DNA from: Evtepia gabavorous
Lineage (GTDB): Bacteria > Bacillota > Clostridia > Oscillospirales > Oscillospiraceae
Assembly: GCF_003425665.1 (NCBI RefSeq)
Contig: NZ_QQRQ01000004.1
Location: 62,001-126,000 of the forward strand
Direction: 5' to 3'
Length of the DNA: 64,000 nt
Shown: positions 16,848 through 24,666 of the stretch, one piece after another
Layout of the letters: each line of letters begins with the position of its first letter
Numbering within the stretch: position 1 is the stretch's first letter
Made by a program: the position numbers and the translations under genes
Notes under the pieces: model-generated
Seen by the model: the letters and a program-made list of their open reading frames with translations, nothing else
What the model was told of the DNA's origin: nothing
Database searches by the model: none

Positions 16848-18185
16848 ATGTCCGCCCGAGAGGCTGCGCTGCTGACCCTGGTGGCGATGGAGCGCCAAAA
16901 GGCCTGGTCCAACGGCCATTTGAAAAAGGTCATCCAGGAACAAAGATTAGACCGGCGGGATGCCGCCCTGGCCACCCGCCTCTGCTTTGGTGTGATCCAA
17001 AACCGCATGCTGCTGGACCACTATCTCCAGCAGTACTCTGCCATGAAACTGAGCAAAATGGAGAGCAAGGTACGCAACAACCTGCGGTTGGGTCTGTACC
17101 AGATGCTTTTTATGACCAAGATTCCCGTCAGCGCGGCGGTAAGCGAAGGGGTAAAGCTGACCAAGAAGCACTGCAAAAATCCCCGGGCGGGGGGGATGGT
17201 CAACGGCATTCTCCGCAATCTGGCCCGCCATCTGGACGAGCTTCCCACCCTGGACCGGGGGAATCCTGTTGCATATCTCTCCCTGCTGTACAGCCACCCC
17301 CAGTGGTTGGTGGAGGAATGGAGCCAGCAGTTGGAAGCGGGGGAGCTGGAAGAACTGCTCCGCTGGGACAACAGTGAACCCCCTGTGACAGTACAAGTAA
17401 ACACTTGCCGATTCCAAACCTCTCAGGTGGCGGCGGCGCTGGAAGAGGAGGGGATGACAGTGACGGCCCATCCCTGGCTGCCGGACTGTCTGGTGCTCAC
17501 GGGAACAGGGGACCTGACCCAGGGGCGCGCCTGGCAAACCGGGATGTTCTACCCGCAAGACCCTGCGGCCCGCCTGGCGGTTTTGGCGGCGGGCCTGTTG
17601 CCAGGGAATAAGGTCCTGGACGCTTGTGCGGCGCCGGGAGGAAAATCTTTTGCTGCGGCTATGACCATGGGAGACCAAGGAGAACTCTATGCCTGCGATC
17701 TCCATGCCCATAAAAAGGCTCTCATCGAGGCTGGGGCAGCTCGGCTGGGACTGGGTTCCATCACAGCCCAGGTGCTGGACGCCAGAAAGCCCCGTAAGGG
17801 GTGGGAGGGGACCTTTGACACGGTGCTGGCCGATGTACCCTGCTCCGGGCTGGGGGTCATTCGCAAAAAGCCGGAGATTCGCTATAAGCCCCAGGAAGAG
17901 CTGGCCGGACTGCCCGCGCTGCAGGGGGAGATTTTGGACAATGTGGCCCATTATGTCAAGCCGGGCGGGGTGCTGCTTTACTCCACCTGTACCCTTCGTC
18001 CTCAGGAGAATGAGGCGGTGGTCCGGGCCTTTTTGGCTTCCCATGGGGGCTTTTCTCTGGAGGGATTCCGGCTGCCTGGCCCCATGGGGGAACAGCCGGA
18101 GGGGGTTTGTACCCTTTGGCCCCAGCGGCTGGGGACCGATGGATTTTTCCTGGCCAAATTCCGAAGGAGGGAAGACCATGACTGA
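16848..18185 (+). CDS. rsmB: 16S rRNA (cytosine-967 C5)-methyltransferase RsmB
   Basis: RsmB is 445 aa. An N-terminal NusB-like RNA-binding domain (residues 1-135, with MVNGILRNL) is followed by a Rossmann methyltransferase domain. The SAM motif is LDACAAPGGKSFAAA near residue 262. The two catalytic-site cysteines are in DVPCSGLGVIRKKPEIRY and YSTCTLRPQENE. The stop overlaps the rlmN start by eight bases, so two rRNA methyltransferases are linked. Confidence 0.94.
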   Translation: MSAREAALLTLVAMERQKAWSNGHLKKVIQEQRLDRRDAALATRLCFGVIQNRMLLDHYLQQYSAMKLSKMESKVRNNLRLGLYQMLFMTKIPVSAAVSEGVKLTKKHCKNPRAGGMVNGILRNLARHLDELPTLDRGNPVAYLSLLYSHPQWLVEEWSQQLEAGELEELLRWDNSEPPVTVQVNTCRFQTSQVAAALEEEGMTVTAHPWLPDCLVLTGTGDLTQGRAWQTGMFYPQDPAARLAVLAAGLLPGNKVLDACAAPGGKSFAAAMTMGDQGELYACDLHAHKKALIEAGAARLGLGSITAQVLDARKPRKGWEGTFDTVLADVPCSGLGVIRKKPEIRYKPQEELAGLPALQGEILDNVAHYVKPGGVLLYSTCTLRPQENEAVVRAFLASHGGFSLEGFRLPGPMGEQPEGVCTLWPQRLGTDGFFLAKFRRREDHD

Positions 18186-19206
18186 CCTGAAATCCATGAC
18201 GCCGGAGGAACTGACCGCCTGGTGCAGGGAACAGGGCCAGCCGGCCTTTCGCGGCAGGCAGCTGTTTCAATGGCTCAGCCGGGGGGTGGTTTCTACCCAG
18301 GAGATGACGGACCTTCCCAAGGCCCTTCGGGCGAAGATCGACCAGGAGGGCGGCATTTCCCCCCCGTCGGTGGAGCGAAAACAGGTCTCAAAACTGGATG
18401 GAACCATAAAATATCTTTGGAGGCTGTCGGACGGCAACTGCATTGAGACGGTTCTCATGCGCTACCGCCATGGCAACTCCGTCTGTATTTCCTCCCAGGT
18501 GGGCTGCGCCATGGGCTGTGCCTTCTGCGCCTCCACAGTGGGGGGGCGGGTCCGCAACCTGACGGCGGGAGAACTGCTGGACCAGGTCATTTTTACCCAG
18601 AAAGATTCCGGTGTCCCCATCTCCAACATTGTTCTGATGGGGATTGGGGAGCCGTTGGACAACTATGACAATGTACGGCGGTTTTTGACCCTGGTCAACC
18701 ACCCGGACGGTGTGAACATTGGCATGCGCCACATTTCCCTGTCCACCTGTGGACTGATCCGGGGGATTGACCGCCTGGCGGAGGAGGGACTTCAGCTCAC
18801 CCTGTCTGTGTCCCTCCATGCCCCCGACGATGAAACCAGGAGCGCCCTCATGCCCATCAACCGGGGCACGGGGGTGGAGGCCCTGCTTGCGGCCTGCCGC
18901 CGGTATTTTGCCAAAACCGGCCGGCGGATCTCCTATGAGTATGCCATGATCGACGGGGTCAACGACACCCCCCGCCATGCCGCCCTGTTGGGGGACCGGT
19001 TGGAGGGGACCGTTGCCCATGTGAATCTCATTCCTCTCAACTATGTGGAGGAGAGCAGCTTAAAGCCCAGTCCCCATGTGGCCGCCTTTCAGAGGCAGCT
19101 GGAAAAGCGGGGTATTCCCGCCACCGTCCGCCGGCGGCTGGGCAGCGATATCGACGCCTCCTGCGGCCAGCTGCGCCGGAAAGCCCTGCAAAACCGGGCG
19201 GAATGA
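18178..19206 (+). CDS. rlmN: 23S rRNA (adenine-2503 C2)-methyltransferase RlmN
   Basis: RlmN is a 342-aa radical SAM enzyme modifying A2503 of 23S rRNA and some tRNAs. The cluster motif is CAMGCAFCAST. A substrate loop GNSVCISSQVG precedes it, and MGIGEPLDNYDNV and ISLSTCGLIRGIDRLA follow. A C-terminal region with DIDASCGQLR carries the second methyl-carrying cysteine. The start is an ATG inside the 3' end of rsmB. Confidence 0.95.
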   Translation: MTDLKSMTPEELTAWCREQGQPAFRGRQLFQWLSRGVVSTQEMTDLPKALRAKIDQEGGISPPSVERKQVSKLDGTIKYLWRLSDGNCIETVLMRYRHGNSVCISSQVGCAMGCAFCASTVGGRVRNLTAGELLDQVIFTQKDSGVPISNIVLMGIGEPLDNYDNVRRFLTLVNHPDGVNIGMRHISLSTCGLIRGIDRLAEEGLQLTLSVSLHAPDDETRSALMPINRGTGVEALLAACRRYFAKTGRRISYEYAMIDGVNDTPRHAALLGDRLEGTVAHVNLIPLNYVEESSLKPSPHVAAFQRQLEKRGIPATVRRRLGSDIDASCGQLRRKALQNRAE

Positions 19207-19240
19207 GGAGAGCAGGAGATGCGAAAGGAGATGATCCCCC

Positions 19241-19975
19241 ATGGTTTCCGTATGGGGACTGACTGACAGAGGAATCGTACGAAGAGAAAACCAGGATTCC
19301 TGTGCCTATGAAATCATAGAGGACGGCGACCTGGCCTGGGGCGTTGTGTGTGACGGCATGGGCGGGGCCAAGGCCGGCGACATCGCCAGCAAGATGGCGG
19401 TGGAGACTTTCTGCGCCCATTTGGAGCAGCTGCGGGATCTGGAGGGGCCCCCCCCCGCGGCGGACCTGCTGCTGGCCGCCGCCGAGGACGCCAATCGGGT
19501 GGTCTATCTCAAGGCGGAGACCGACCGGGACTGCGTGGGCATGGGCACCACCTTGGTGGGAATGATCCTGCGGGGCACCACCCTGTGGGTGGTGAACGTG
19601 GGGGACAGCCGGGCCTATCACATCACCAAGCAGGCCATCCGGCGGATTACCCGGGACCACTCTGTGGTGGAGGATCTGGTGGCCAAAGGGGACCTGACCC
19701 CAGAGCAGGCCAGAAACCACCCCCAGAAAAATTTGATCACCCGGGCCTTGGGCACCGCCCGCCGGGTGAAAGCCGATCTCTTTCAGGAAACTGTGGCGGA
19801 GGGAGACTATCTCCTGCTCTGCTCTGACGGACTGATCAACGAGGTCACCGACCAGGAAATCCACCGGGAGGTCTTGGCTGGGGGGACCCCCCAGGAGATT
19901 TGTCAGCGGCTGATGACCCGCACCTTGGACAGCGGAGCGCCGGACAACGTCACCGTTGTGCTGTTCCAACTGTGA
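19241..19975 (+). CDS. prpC: PP2C-type protein phosphatase PrpC
   Basis: This 244-aa metal-dependent Ser/Thr phosphatase carries the PP2C motifs in order: TDRGIVRRENQDS, VCDGMGGAKAGDIAS, VNVGDSRAYHI, LLLCSDGLINEVTD and DNVTVVLFQL. It is expected to reverse phosphorylation by the PASTA kinase encoded 16 bp downstream. The pair sits directly before rsgA, the same order as in Bacillus subtilis. Confidence 0.95.
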   Translation: MVSVWGLTDRGIVRRENQDSCAYEIIEDGDLAWGVVCDGMGGAKAGDIASKMAVETFCAHLEQLRDLEGPPPAADLLLAAAEDANRVVYLKAETDRDCVGMGTTLVGMILRGTTLWVVNVGDSRAYHITKQAIRRITRDHSVVEDLVAKGDLTPEQARNHPQKNLITRALGTARRVKADLFQETVAEGDYLLLCSDGLINEVTDQEIHREVLAGGTPQEICQRLMTRTLDSGAPDNVTVVLFQL

Positions 19976-19991
19976 GGAGGCGTATATTACC

Positions 19992-21968
19992 ATGAATCAA
20001 TACATCGGTAAAATGCTTGACAACCGGTATGAGATCCTGGATGTCATCGGGGTCGGCGGGATGGCGGTGGTCTATAAGGCCTATTGCCACCGGCTGCACC
20101 GGTTTGTGGCCATCAAGGTCTTAAAGCGGGACCTGGCCGCCGATGCGGAATTCCGCCGCCGGTTCCATGAGGAGGCCCAGGCAGTTGCCATGCTCTCCCA
20201 CCCCAACATCGTCTCTGTGTACGATGTCAGCAAGGGGGATGATCTGGACTATATCGTCATGGAGCTCATCGACGGCATTACCCTCAAGCAATATATGCAG
20301 AAAAAAGAAGGTCGCCTGAACTGGCGGGAGTCCCTGTATTTTATCACGCAGATTGTCCGGGCCCTGGGACACGCCCACAGCCGGGGGATCATTCACCGGG
20401 ATATTAAGCCCCAAAATATTATGGTGCTCCGGGACGGCAGCGTGAAAGTGGCTGACTTTGGCATTGCCCGGATCATGTCCGCCGCCCAGAACACCCTGAC
20501 CCAGGAGGCTCTGGGGTCGGTGCACTATATTTCCCCGGAGCAGGCCCGAGGCAGCCACATTGACGCCCGGGCGGATATCTACTCTGCCGGCGTGGTTCTC
20601 TATGAGATGCTCACCGGGCGCCTGCCCTTTGATGGGGACTCCCCGGTGTCCGTGGCCATCCAGCACATCAGCGCCAAACCCATGTCTCCCCGGGAACTCA
20701 TTCCGGACATCCCCTTGGGCCTGGAGGAGATCACCATGAAGGCCATGGCGTCCCGGATTGACCAGCGGTATATGAATGCGGAAGCCATGCTCCGGGACCT
20801 GGAGGAGTTTCGGAAGAACCCCCAGGTGGAGTTTCACTATAACCTGGCCAGCTTCCACGGCAACCAGCCCGTGCCGGATGAGCCCACCCAGGCAGTGGAT
20901 GGGGCCAGTTCCCTGGGGCGGCGGCAGCGCCCCCCCGCCCGGCCCAGAACCGCGCCGCCCCCGCGACGATATCCGCCGGAGGAGGCCTATGAAGACGCCC
21001 AGGAACGCAAGCGGAATCTGGTCATTCCCATTGTGGTGGTGGTCTTCCTGGTGGGAGTGGGCATTTTCCTGTGGCTGACCTTTTTCAGCGGCCTGTTCGC
21101 CCAGGATGACGCGCTGAAAGTGCCGAACCTGCTGGGGGAGAAGATCGAAGATGTCACCCAGGATCAGGAGATCCTACAACATTTTAAGATTGTAGAACAG
21201 GCCAGGGAACCCAGTGAGGACTATCCCGAGGGACAGATCATCCGACAGGACCCCGACGGCGGCACCGAGGTGACTGCCGGGGAGGAACCCATCACCATTC
21301 AGGTGGTGGTCAGCTCCGGGAAGGAGACGGTGGAGATGATTGACGTGCTGGGGGACACCTATGAGACCGCCGTCACCCGTCTGCAGCAGCTGGACCTGAA
21401 GGTGGATACCCCCACCCGGGAGCCCTCAGATGACGTGGAGGAAGGCAAGGTGATCTCCAGCGATCCCGTGGCGGGGACCAAAGTCAGCCCGGGAGATACC
21501 GTGCGTCTGGTGATCAGCTCCGGCCCTGACACCCGAAACGTAACCGTCCCCACCCTCACGGGAACCACGCTGGAGAACGCCCGAAACATCGCCACCAGCG
21601 CGGGGCTGAAAATCTCCAGCGTGACGGAGGTAAACAGCGACAAGCCGGTGGGCCAGGTGGTTTACCAGAGCATTGCCCCCAACACCGAGGTGGAGGAGGG
21701 CACAGGCATTGTCCTCCAGGTGAGCAAGGGACCGGAAAAGCAGGAACCGGTGACCAGCACCAAAAATATCGAGATCACCCTGCCCGATGACGAGCGGGAG
21801 AGCGTAGAGGTGCGGATTACAGTGGACGGAAAAGAGGTCTATAAGAACGACGTGAGTACGGAGCAGGGGAGTTTTTATGTTCCCGTCACCGGCTCCGGCG
21901 TCATGGAAATCTGCATCTATTTTGACGGAAGTTTGGAAAAACGGTACAGTGAGAATTTTAACGAATGA
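19992..21968 (+). CDS. prkC: Serine/threonine kinase with three PASTA domains (PrkC type)
   Basis: This 658-aa membrane kinase senses muropeptides in relatives. The catalytic domain (about 12-275) has GVGGMAVVYKAY, VAIKVLK, HRDIKPQNIM and DFGIARI. A Pro-rich juxtamembrane stretch precedes one transmembrane helix (about 343-363). Three PASTA repeats (about 373-586) follow, then a beta-rich C-terminal domain (about 590-658). ATG 19992 is chosen over the earlier in-frame ATG because AGGAGG lies just before it and the family N-terminus begins there. The stop overlaps rsgA (ATGA). Confidence 0.95.
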   Translation: MNQYIGKMLDNRYEILDVIGVGGMAVVYKAYCHRLHRFVAIKVLKRDLAADAEFRRRFHEEAQAVAMLSHPNIVSVYDVSKGDDLDYIVMELIDGITLKQYMQKKEGRLNWRESLYFITQIVRALGHAHSRGIIHRDIKPQNIMVLRDGSVKVADFGIARIMSAAQNTLTQEALGSVHYISPEQARGSHIDARADIYSAGVVLYEMLTGRLPFDGDSPVSVAIQHISAKPMSPRELIPDIPLGLEEITMKAMASRIDQRYMNAEAMLRDLEEFRKNPQVEFHYNLASFHGNQPVPDEPTQAVDGASSLGRRQRPPARPRTAPPPRRYPPEEAYEDAQERKRNLVIPIVVVVFLVGVGIFLWLTFFSGLFAQDDALKVPNLLGEKIEDVTQDQEILQHFKIVEQAREPSEDYPEGQIIRQDPDGGTEVTAGEEPITIQVVVSSGKETVEMIDVLGDTYETAVTRLQQLDLKVDTPTREPSDDVEEGKVISSDPVAGTKVSPGDTVRLVISSGPDTRNVTVPTLTGTTLENARNIATSAGLKISSVTEVNSDKPVGQVVYQSIAPNTEVEEGTGIVLQVSKGPEKQEPVTSTKNIEITLPDDERESVEVRITVDGKEVYKNDVSTEQGSFYVPVTGSGVMEICIYFDGSLEKRYSENFNE

Positions 21969-22858
21969 GTCAGACAAGGGTAGAAGGAACCATCCGTAAG
22001 GCATTGAGCGGATTCTATTACGTTCAGACAGAGCAGACCCTGGTGACCTGCCGGGCCCGGGGAAAGTTCCGGTATCAGAAAGTGACCCCCCTGGTGGGGG
22101 ACCGGGTGGCCATTGCCCTCCAGCCGGATGGGTCGGGCTCCCTGGTGGAGATTCTGCCCCGCCGCAATGCCTTTCAGCGTCCGGCGGTGGCCAATCTGGA
22201 CCAGCTGGTCATCATCGCCTCCGGGGCGGTCCCGGTGAGCGATCCTTTTCTGCTGGACCGGATCATCTCTCTGGCCGAGCGCAAGGGCTGCGAGCCGATT
22301 TTGTGCATCAACAAGTGGGACCTGGTCCCGGCCCAGCAGCTGCTGGAGACCTATCGGGCCGCGGGAATCCCCGCCCTTCCGGTCAGCGCGGTTACTGGCC
22401 TGGGAATCGACCAGCTGCGCGGCTTGCTGGCGGGAAAGATCTCCGCTTTTACTGGCAACTCCGGGGTGGGTAAGTCCAGCCTCCTCAACGCGCTGGACCC
22501 CGCCTTTGGCCTGGCCACGGGAGAGATCAGCGAGAAGCTGGGCCGGGGGCGCCACACCACCCGGCATGTGGAGCTGTTCCCCCTGGCAGGAGGGCTCATT
22601 GCGGACACACCGGGCTTTTCCGCCTTCGATCAGGAGAAGGGAGAGGACCCGGTGGAGCAAGAGGCCCTGGCCCGGTCTTTCCGGGAGTTTCGTCCTTACC
22701 TGGGCCAATGCCGCTTCGTGGGCTGTGCCCATGTGAAGGAGCAGGGCTGCGCCGTTCTGGCGGCCCGGGATGCGGGGAAGATCGTCCCCAGCCGGCACGA
22801 GAGCTATGTGCGGCTGTATGAACTGGCCAGGGAGAACAAGCCCTGGGGGAAAAACTGA
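21965..22858 (+). CDS. rsgA: Ribosome small-subunit-dependent GTPase RsgA
   Basis: RsgA is 297 aa and helps late 30S maturation. It shows the circularly permuted GTPase order: G4 (NKWDL, near 115) comes before G1 (GNSGVGKSSLLN, near 162) and G3 (DTPGF, near 214). An N-terminal OB fold and a C-terminal zinc knuckle (CRFVGCAHVKEQGC) flank the GTPase. It overlaps prkC by four bases. In Bacillus subtilis rpe and thiN lie between this gene and spoVM; here they are absent. Confidence 0.96.
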   Translation: MSQTRVEGTIRKALSGFYYVQTEQTLVTCRARGKFRYQKVTPLVGDRVAIALQPDGSGSLVEILPRRNAFQRPAVANLDQLVIIASGAVPVSDPFLLDRIISLAERKGCEPILCINKWDLVPAQQLLETYRAAGIPALPVSAVTGLGIDQLRGLLAGKISAFTGNSGVGKSSLLNALDPAFGLATGEISEKLGRGRHTTRHVELFPLAGGLIADTPGFSAFDQEKGEDPVEQEALARSFREFRPYLGQCRFVGCAHVKEQGCAVLAARDAGKIVPSRHESYVRLYELARENKPWGKN

Positions 22859-22874
22859 ATTTCCGTGTCCGCAC

Positions 22875-22918
22875 CACCCGTCCCCTTTCGGCATAGACTG
22901 AGAGCGGACGGGTGTTTT
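22875..22918 (+). terminator. Possible terminator hairpin between rsgA and spoVM
   Basis: A perfect 9-bp stem CACCCGTCC/GGACGGGTG (22875-22883 with 22906-22914) is followed by TTTT. The 22-nt loop is long for an intrinsic terminator, and the sigma-E/K-like element at 22892 lies inside the loop. It may therefore be leaky or serve the spoVM leader. Confidence 0.5.
22892..22899 (+). promoter_or_regulatory. Sigma-E/sigma-K-like -10 element before spoVM
   Basis: CATAGACT fits the mother-cell sigma-factor -10 pattern (CATAnAnT) known from Bacillus and Clostridioides. It lies 44 bp upstream of the spoVM ATG. No clear sigma-E -35 (ATA-type) is visible 13-15 bp upstream; only an AC-type element fits, so the assignment is tentative. 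Confidence 0.45.
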
Positions 22919-22943
22919 CATGCCCGGGAAGGGAGGGGAGCCC

Positions 22944-23012
22944 ATGAAGATGGTGGTGGTGAGCGCACCCAAAGCCTTGGCAGGCTTGCTGAAAAAGCTC
23001 TTCCATATTTGA
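22944..23012 (+). CDS. spoVM: Stage V sporulation protein SpoVM
   Basis: This is a 22-codon gene. It has the ATG just after GGGAGGGGAG and the product begins MKMVVVSAPKALAG and ends KKLFHI. SpoVM is a very short amphipathic peptide that recognises the curved forespore membrane and anchors SpoIVA during coat assembly. The match rests on size, the MK-hydrophobic-SPK-helix pattern typical of clostridial SpoVM, the conserved prpC-prkC-rsgA-spoVM order, and a SipL-like gene directly downstream. An in-frame ATG at 22920 exists, but the ribosome-binding site favours 22944. Confidence 0.8.
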   Translation: MKMVVVSAPKALAGLLKKLFHI

Positions 23013-23097
23013 AACGGGGAACCAGGTCTATCTGCCGGCAGTTCCACATAGGATGGGACAGATACTTACTTGACACGAGAAAGGATTGGTCACAGTG

Positions 23098-24621
23098 ATG
23101 GAATTGGAACTCCGGCAGGAGACCGTGCGGGGATGGGAGTCCGTCTGCCGTGCGACATTGGAACAGGAAGAGACCGCAGAGATGATCGTGCCGGATGCCT
23201 GTCCGGACATTTGGCAGGTGCTGGATGGGGAGGCCCGTCTTCTCCTCCAGCGGAAGGAGCCCCAGGATGGGAAAGGGGAGTTTTCCGGCCTGCTGAAAAC
23301 CACGATCCTGTATCAGCCGGAAGGAGAGCAGGGCCTGCGGGCCATGGAAGTGACCCTGCCCTTCTCCGCTTCCCCGGAACTGACCCAGCTGACCCGGCGG
23401 AGCATGCTCCATGTGATTCCCCGGGTACTGTCAGTGGATGTACATCTGCTCAACCCCCGGAAGGTTCTGGTCCGGGTGGGATATTGCTTGGACATCGAGG
23501 GCTTTGAGCCCCAGGCCAGAAGTCTGACCTCCCTGGTGGAGGAGCCGGAACGCTATGGAATCCGCCAGAAAACTGGGGAGCTGCGCAGCTTTCAGACCGT
23601 CTACGCCCAGGAAAAGGCATTTACCTACCAGGACACGGTGGTGCTCCCCGCCGGACGACCCGACGCGGTGGAGCTCTTGCGGACCCGGGCACAGTGCACC
23701 TGCACAGAGGCACGGGTCATCGGCAGTAAGTTGGTGTTCAAAGGAGAGGCGATGCTGCAGCTGCTGTGCCGGGGGGAGGACGGAGCCCTGTTTACCGGGG
23801 AATTCCACCTGCCCTATTCCCAGATCATGGATGCCGGGGAGGACAGTGAGGAGGGCATGTGCAGCATGGACCTTCTGTTCACCGACGTAAAGTGTACCCC
23901 TGTGGAGGAGGACCGGCGGAGCTTCCAGGTGGAGCTGGCGGTGCAAGCCCAGGCGGTGCTGCGCCGGGAGGTGACGGTGCCCATTCTCACCGACCTGTAC
24001 AGCACGGCCTATGAGGTGCAGCCGGAGGAGGTAACCTGTCCTGTACTCCACCTCCTGGGACAGGGAGAGGAGCAGGAGAGCGTCCGGGAGGTGGTGGGAA
24101 CCCAGGGCCTTCCCGGCAATCTTTTGGATGTGCAGGCCCGGCTGGGCCGGACCGGTCAGAGCCAGGAAGGAGAGGACCAAATGCTCACCCAGGAGGTGGA
24201 GCTGGTGGTGCTCTATGACACCGAGGAGGGCCTGGCGTCTGCCCGCCAAAAAGTGGTGGTGCAGCATCGCCTGTCCGGCCAGAGCGGCGGGAAGGCGGTG
24301 TTCTCCACGGAGCTTCTCCGGGAACCCACCGCTGCGCCGGCGGGAGAGGGAGTGGAGGTTTCTTTCCCCCTGGCCTTCCGCTGGATGGTTCTGGAAAAGG
24401 AGGAGGCCCCGGTGATTGGCCGGGTGACCTTGGGGGAAAAGCGGGAGCTCGGCGCCCGGCAGCCCTCTGTGATTCTCCGGGCAGTCCACCCTGGGGAGGA
24501 CCTGTGGACCGTGGCCAAGGCCTACCTGACCACGGACAGCGACATTATGGAGGCCAGCGGCCTGACCTCTGGGGAGATTTTCCCGGGCCAGATGCTGCTG
24601 ATCCCCCGGAAGAGCAGCTAA
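23098..24621 (+). CDS. SipL-like spore morphogenesis protein (SPOCS/DUF3794 + LysM)
   Basis: This 507-aa protein is built of repeated SPOCS (DUF3794) beta domains. One early repeat begins EETAEMIVPDACPDIWQVL, and further repeats lie around residues 140-260 and 280-400. A C-terminal LysM domain follows (AVHPGEDLWTVAKAY to IFPGQMLLIPR, about 458-504). This is the layout of clostridial SipL, which binds SpoIVA and is needed for coat encasement. Its location next to spoVM fits that role. ATG 23098 is used; a GTG at 23095 is better spaced from GAAAGGA and is also possible. Confidence 0.85.
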   Translation: MELELRQETVRGWESVCRATLEQEETAEMIVPDACPDIWQVLDGEARLLLQRKEPQDGKGEFSGLLKTTILYQPEGEQGLRAMEVTLPFSASPELTQLTRRSMLHVIPRVLSVDVHLLNPRKVLVRVGYCLDIEGFEPQARSLTSLVEEPERYGIRQKTGELRSFQTVYAQEKAFTYQDTVVLPAGRPDAVELLRTRAQCTCTEARVIGSKLVFKGEAMLQLLCRGEDGALFTGEFHLPYSQIMDAGEDSEEGMCSMDLLFTDVKCTPVEEDRRSFQVELAVQAQAVLRREVTVPILTDLYSTAYEVQPEEVTCPVLHLLGQGEEQESVREVVGTQGLPGNLLDVQARLGRTGQSQEGEDQMLTQEVELVVLYDTEEGLASARQKVVVQHRLSGQSGGKAVFSTELLREPTAAPAGEGVEVSFPLAFRWMVLEKEEAPVIGRVTLGEKRELGARQPSVILRAVHPGEDLWTVAKAYLTTDSDIMEASGLTSGEIFPGQMLLIPRKSS

Positions 24622-24625
24622 AGGG

Positions 24626-24659
24626 AGCGCCCCGGCACACAGTGCCGGGGCGCTTTGTC
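24626..24659 (+). terminator. Intrinsic terminator after the sipL-like gene
   Basis: A perfect 13-bp GC-rich stem (24626-24638 with 24642-24654) has a 3-nt loop and is followed by a short TTGTCT tail. It also lies between convergent genes. Confidence 0.82.
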
Positions 24660-24666
24660 TGGCGTT

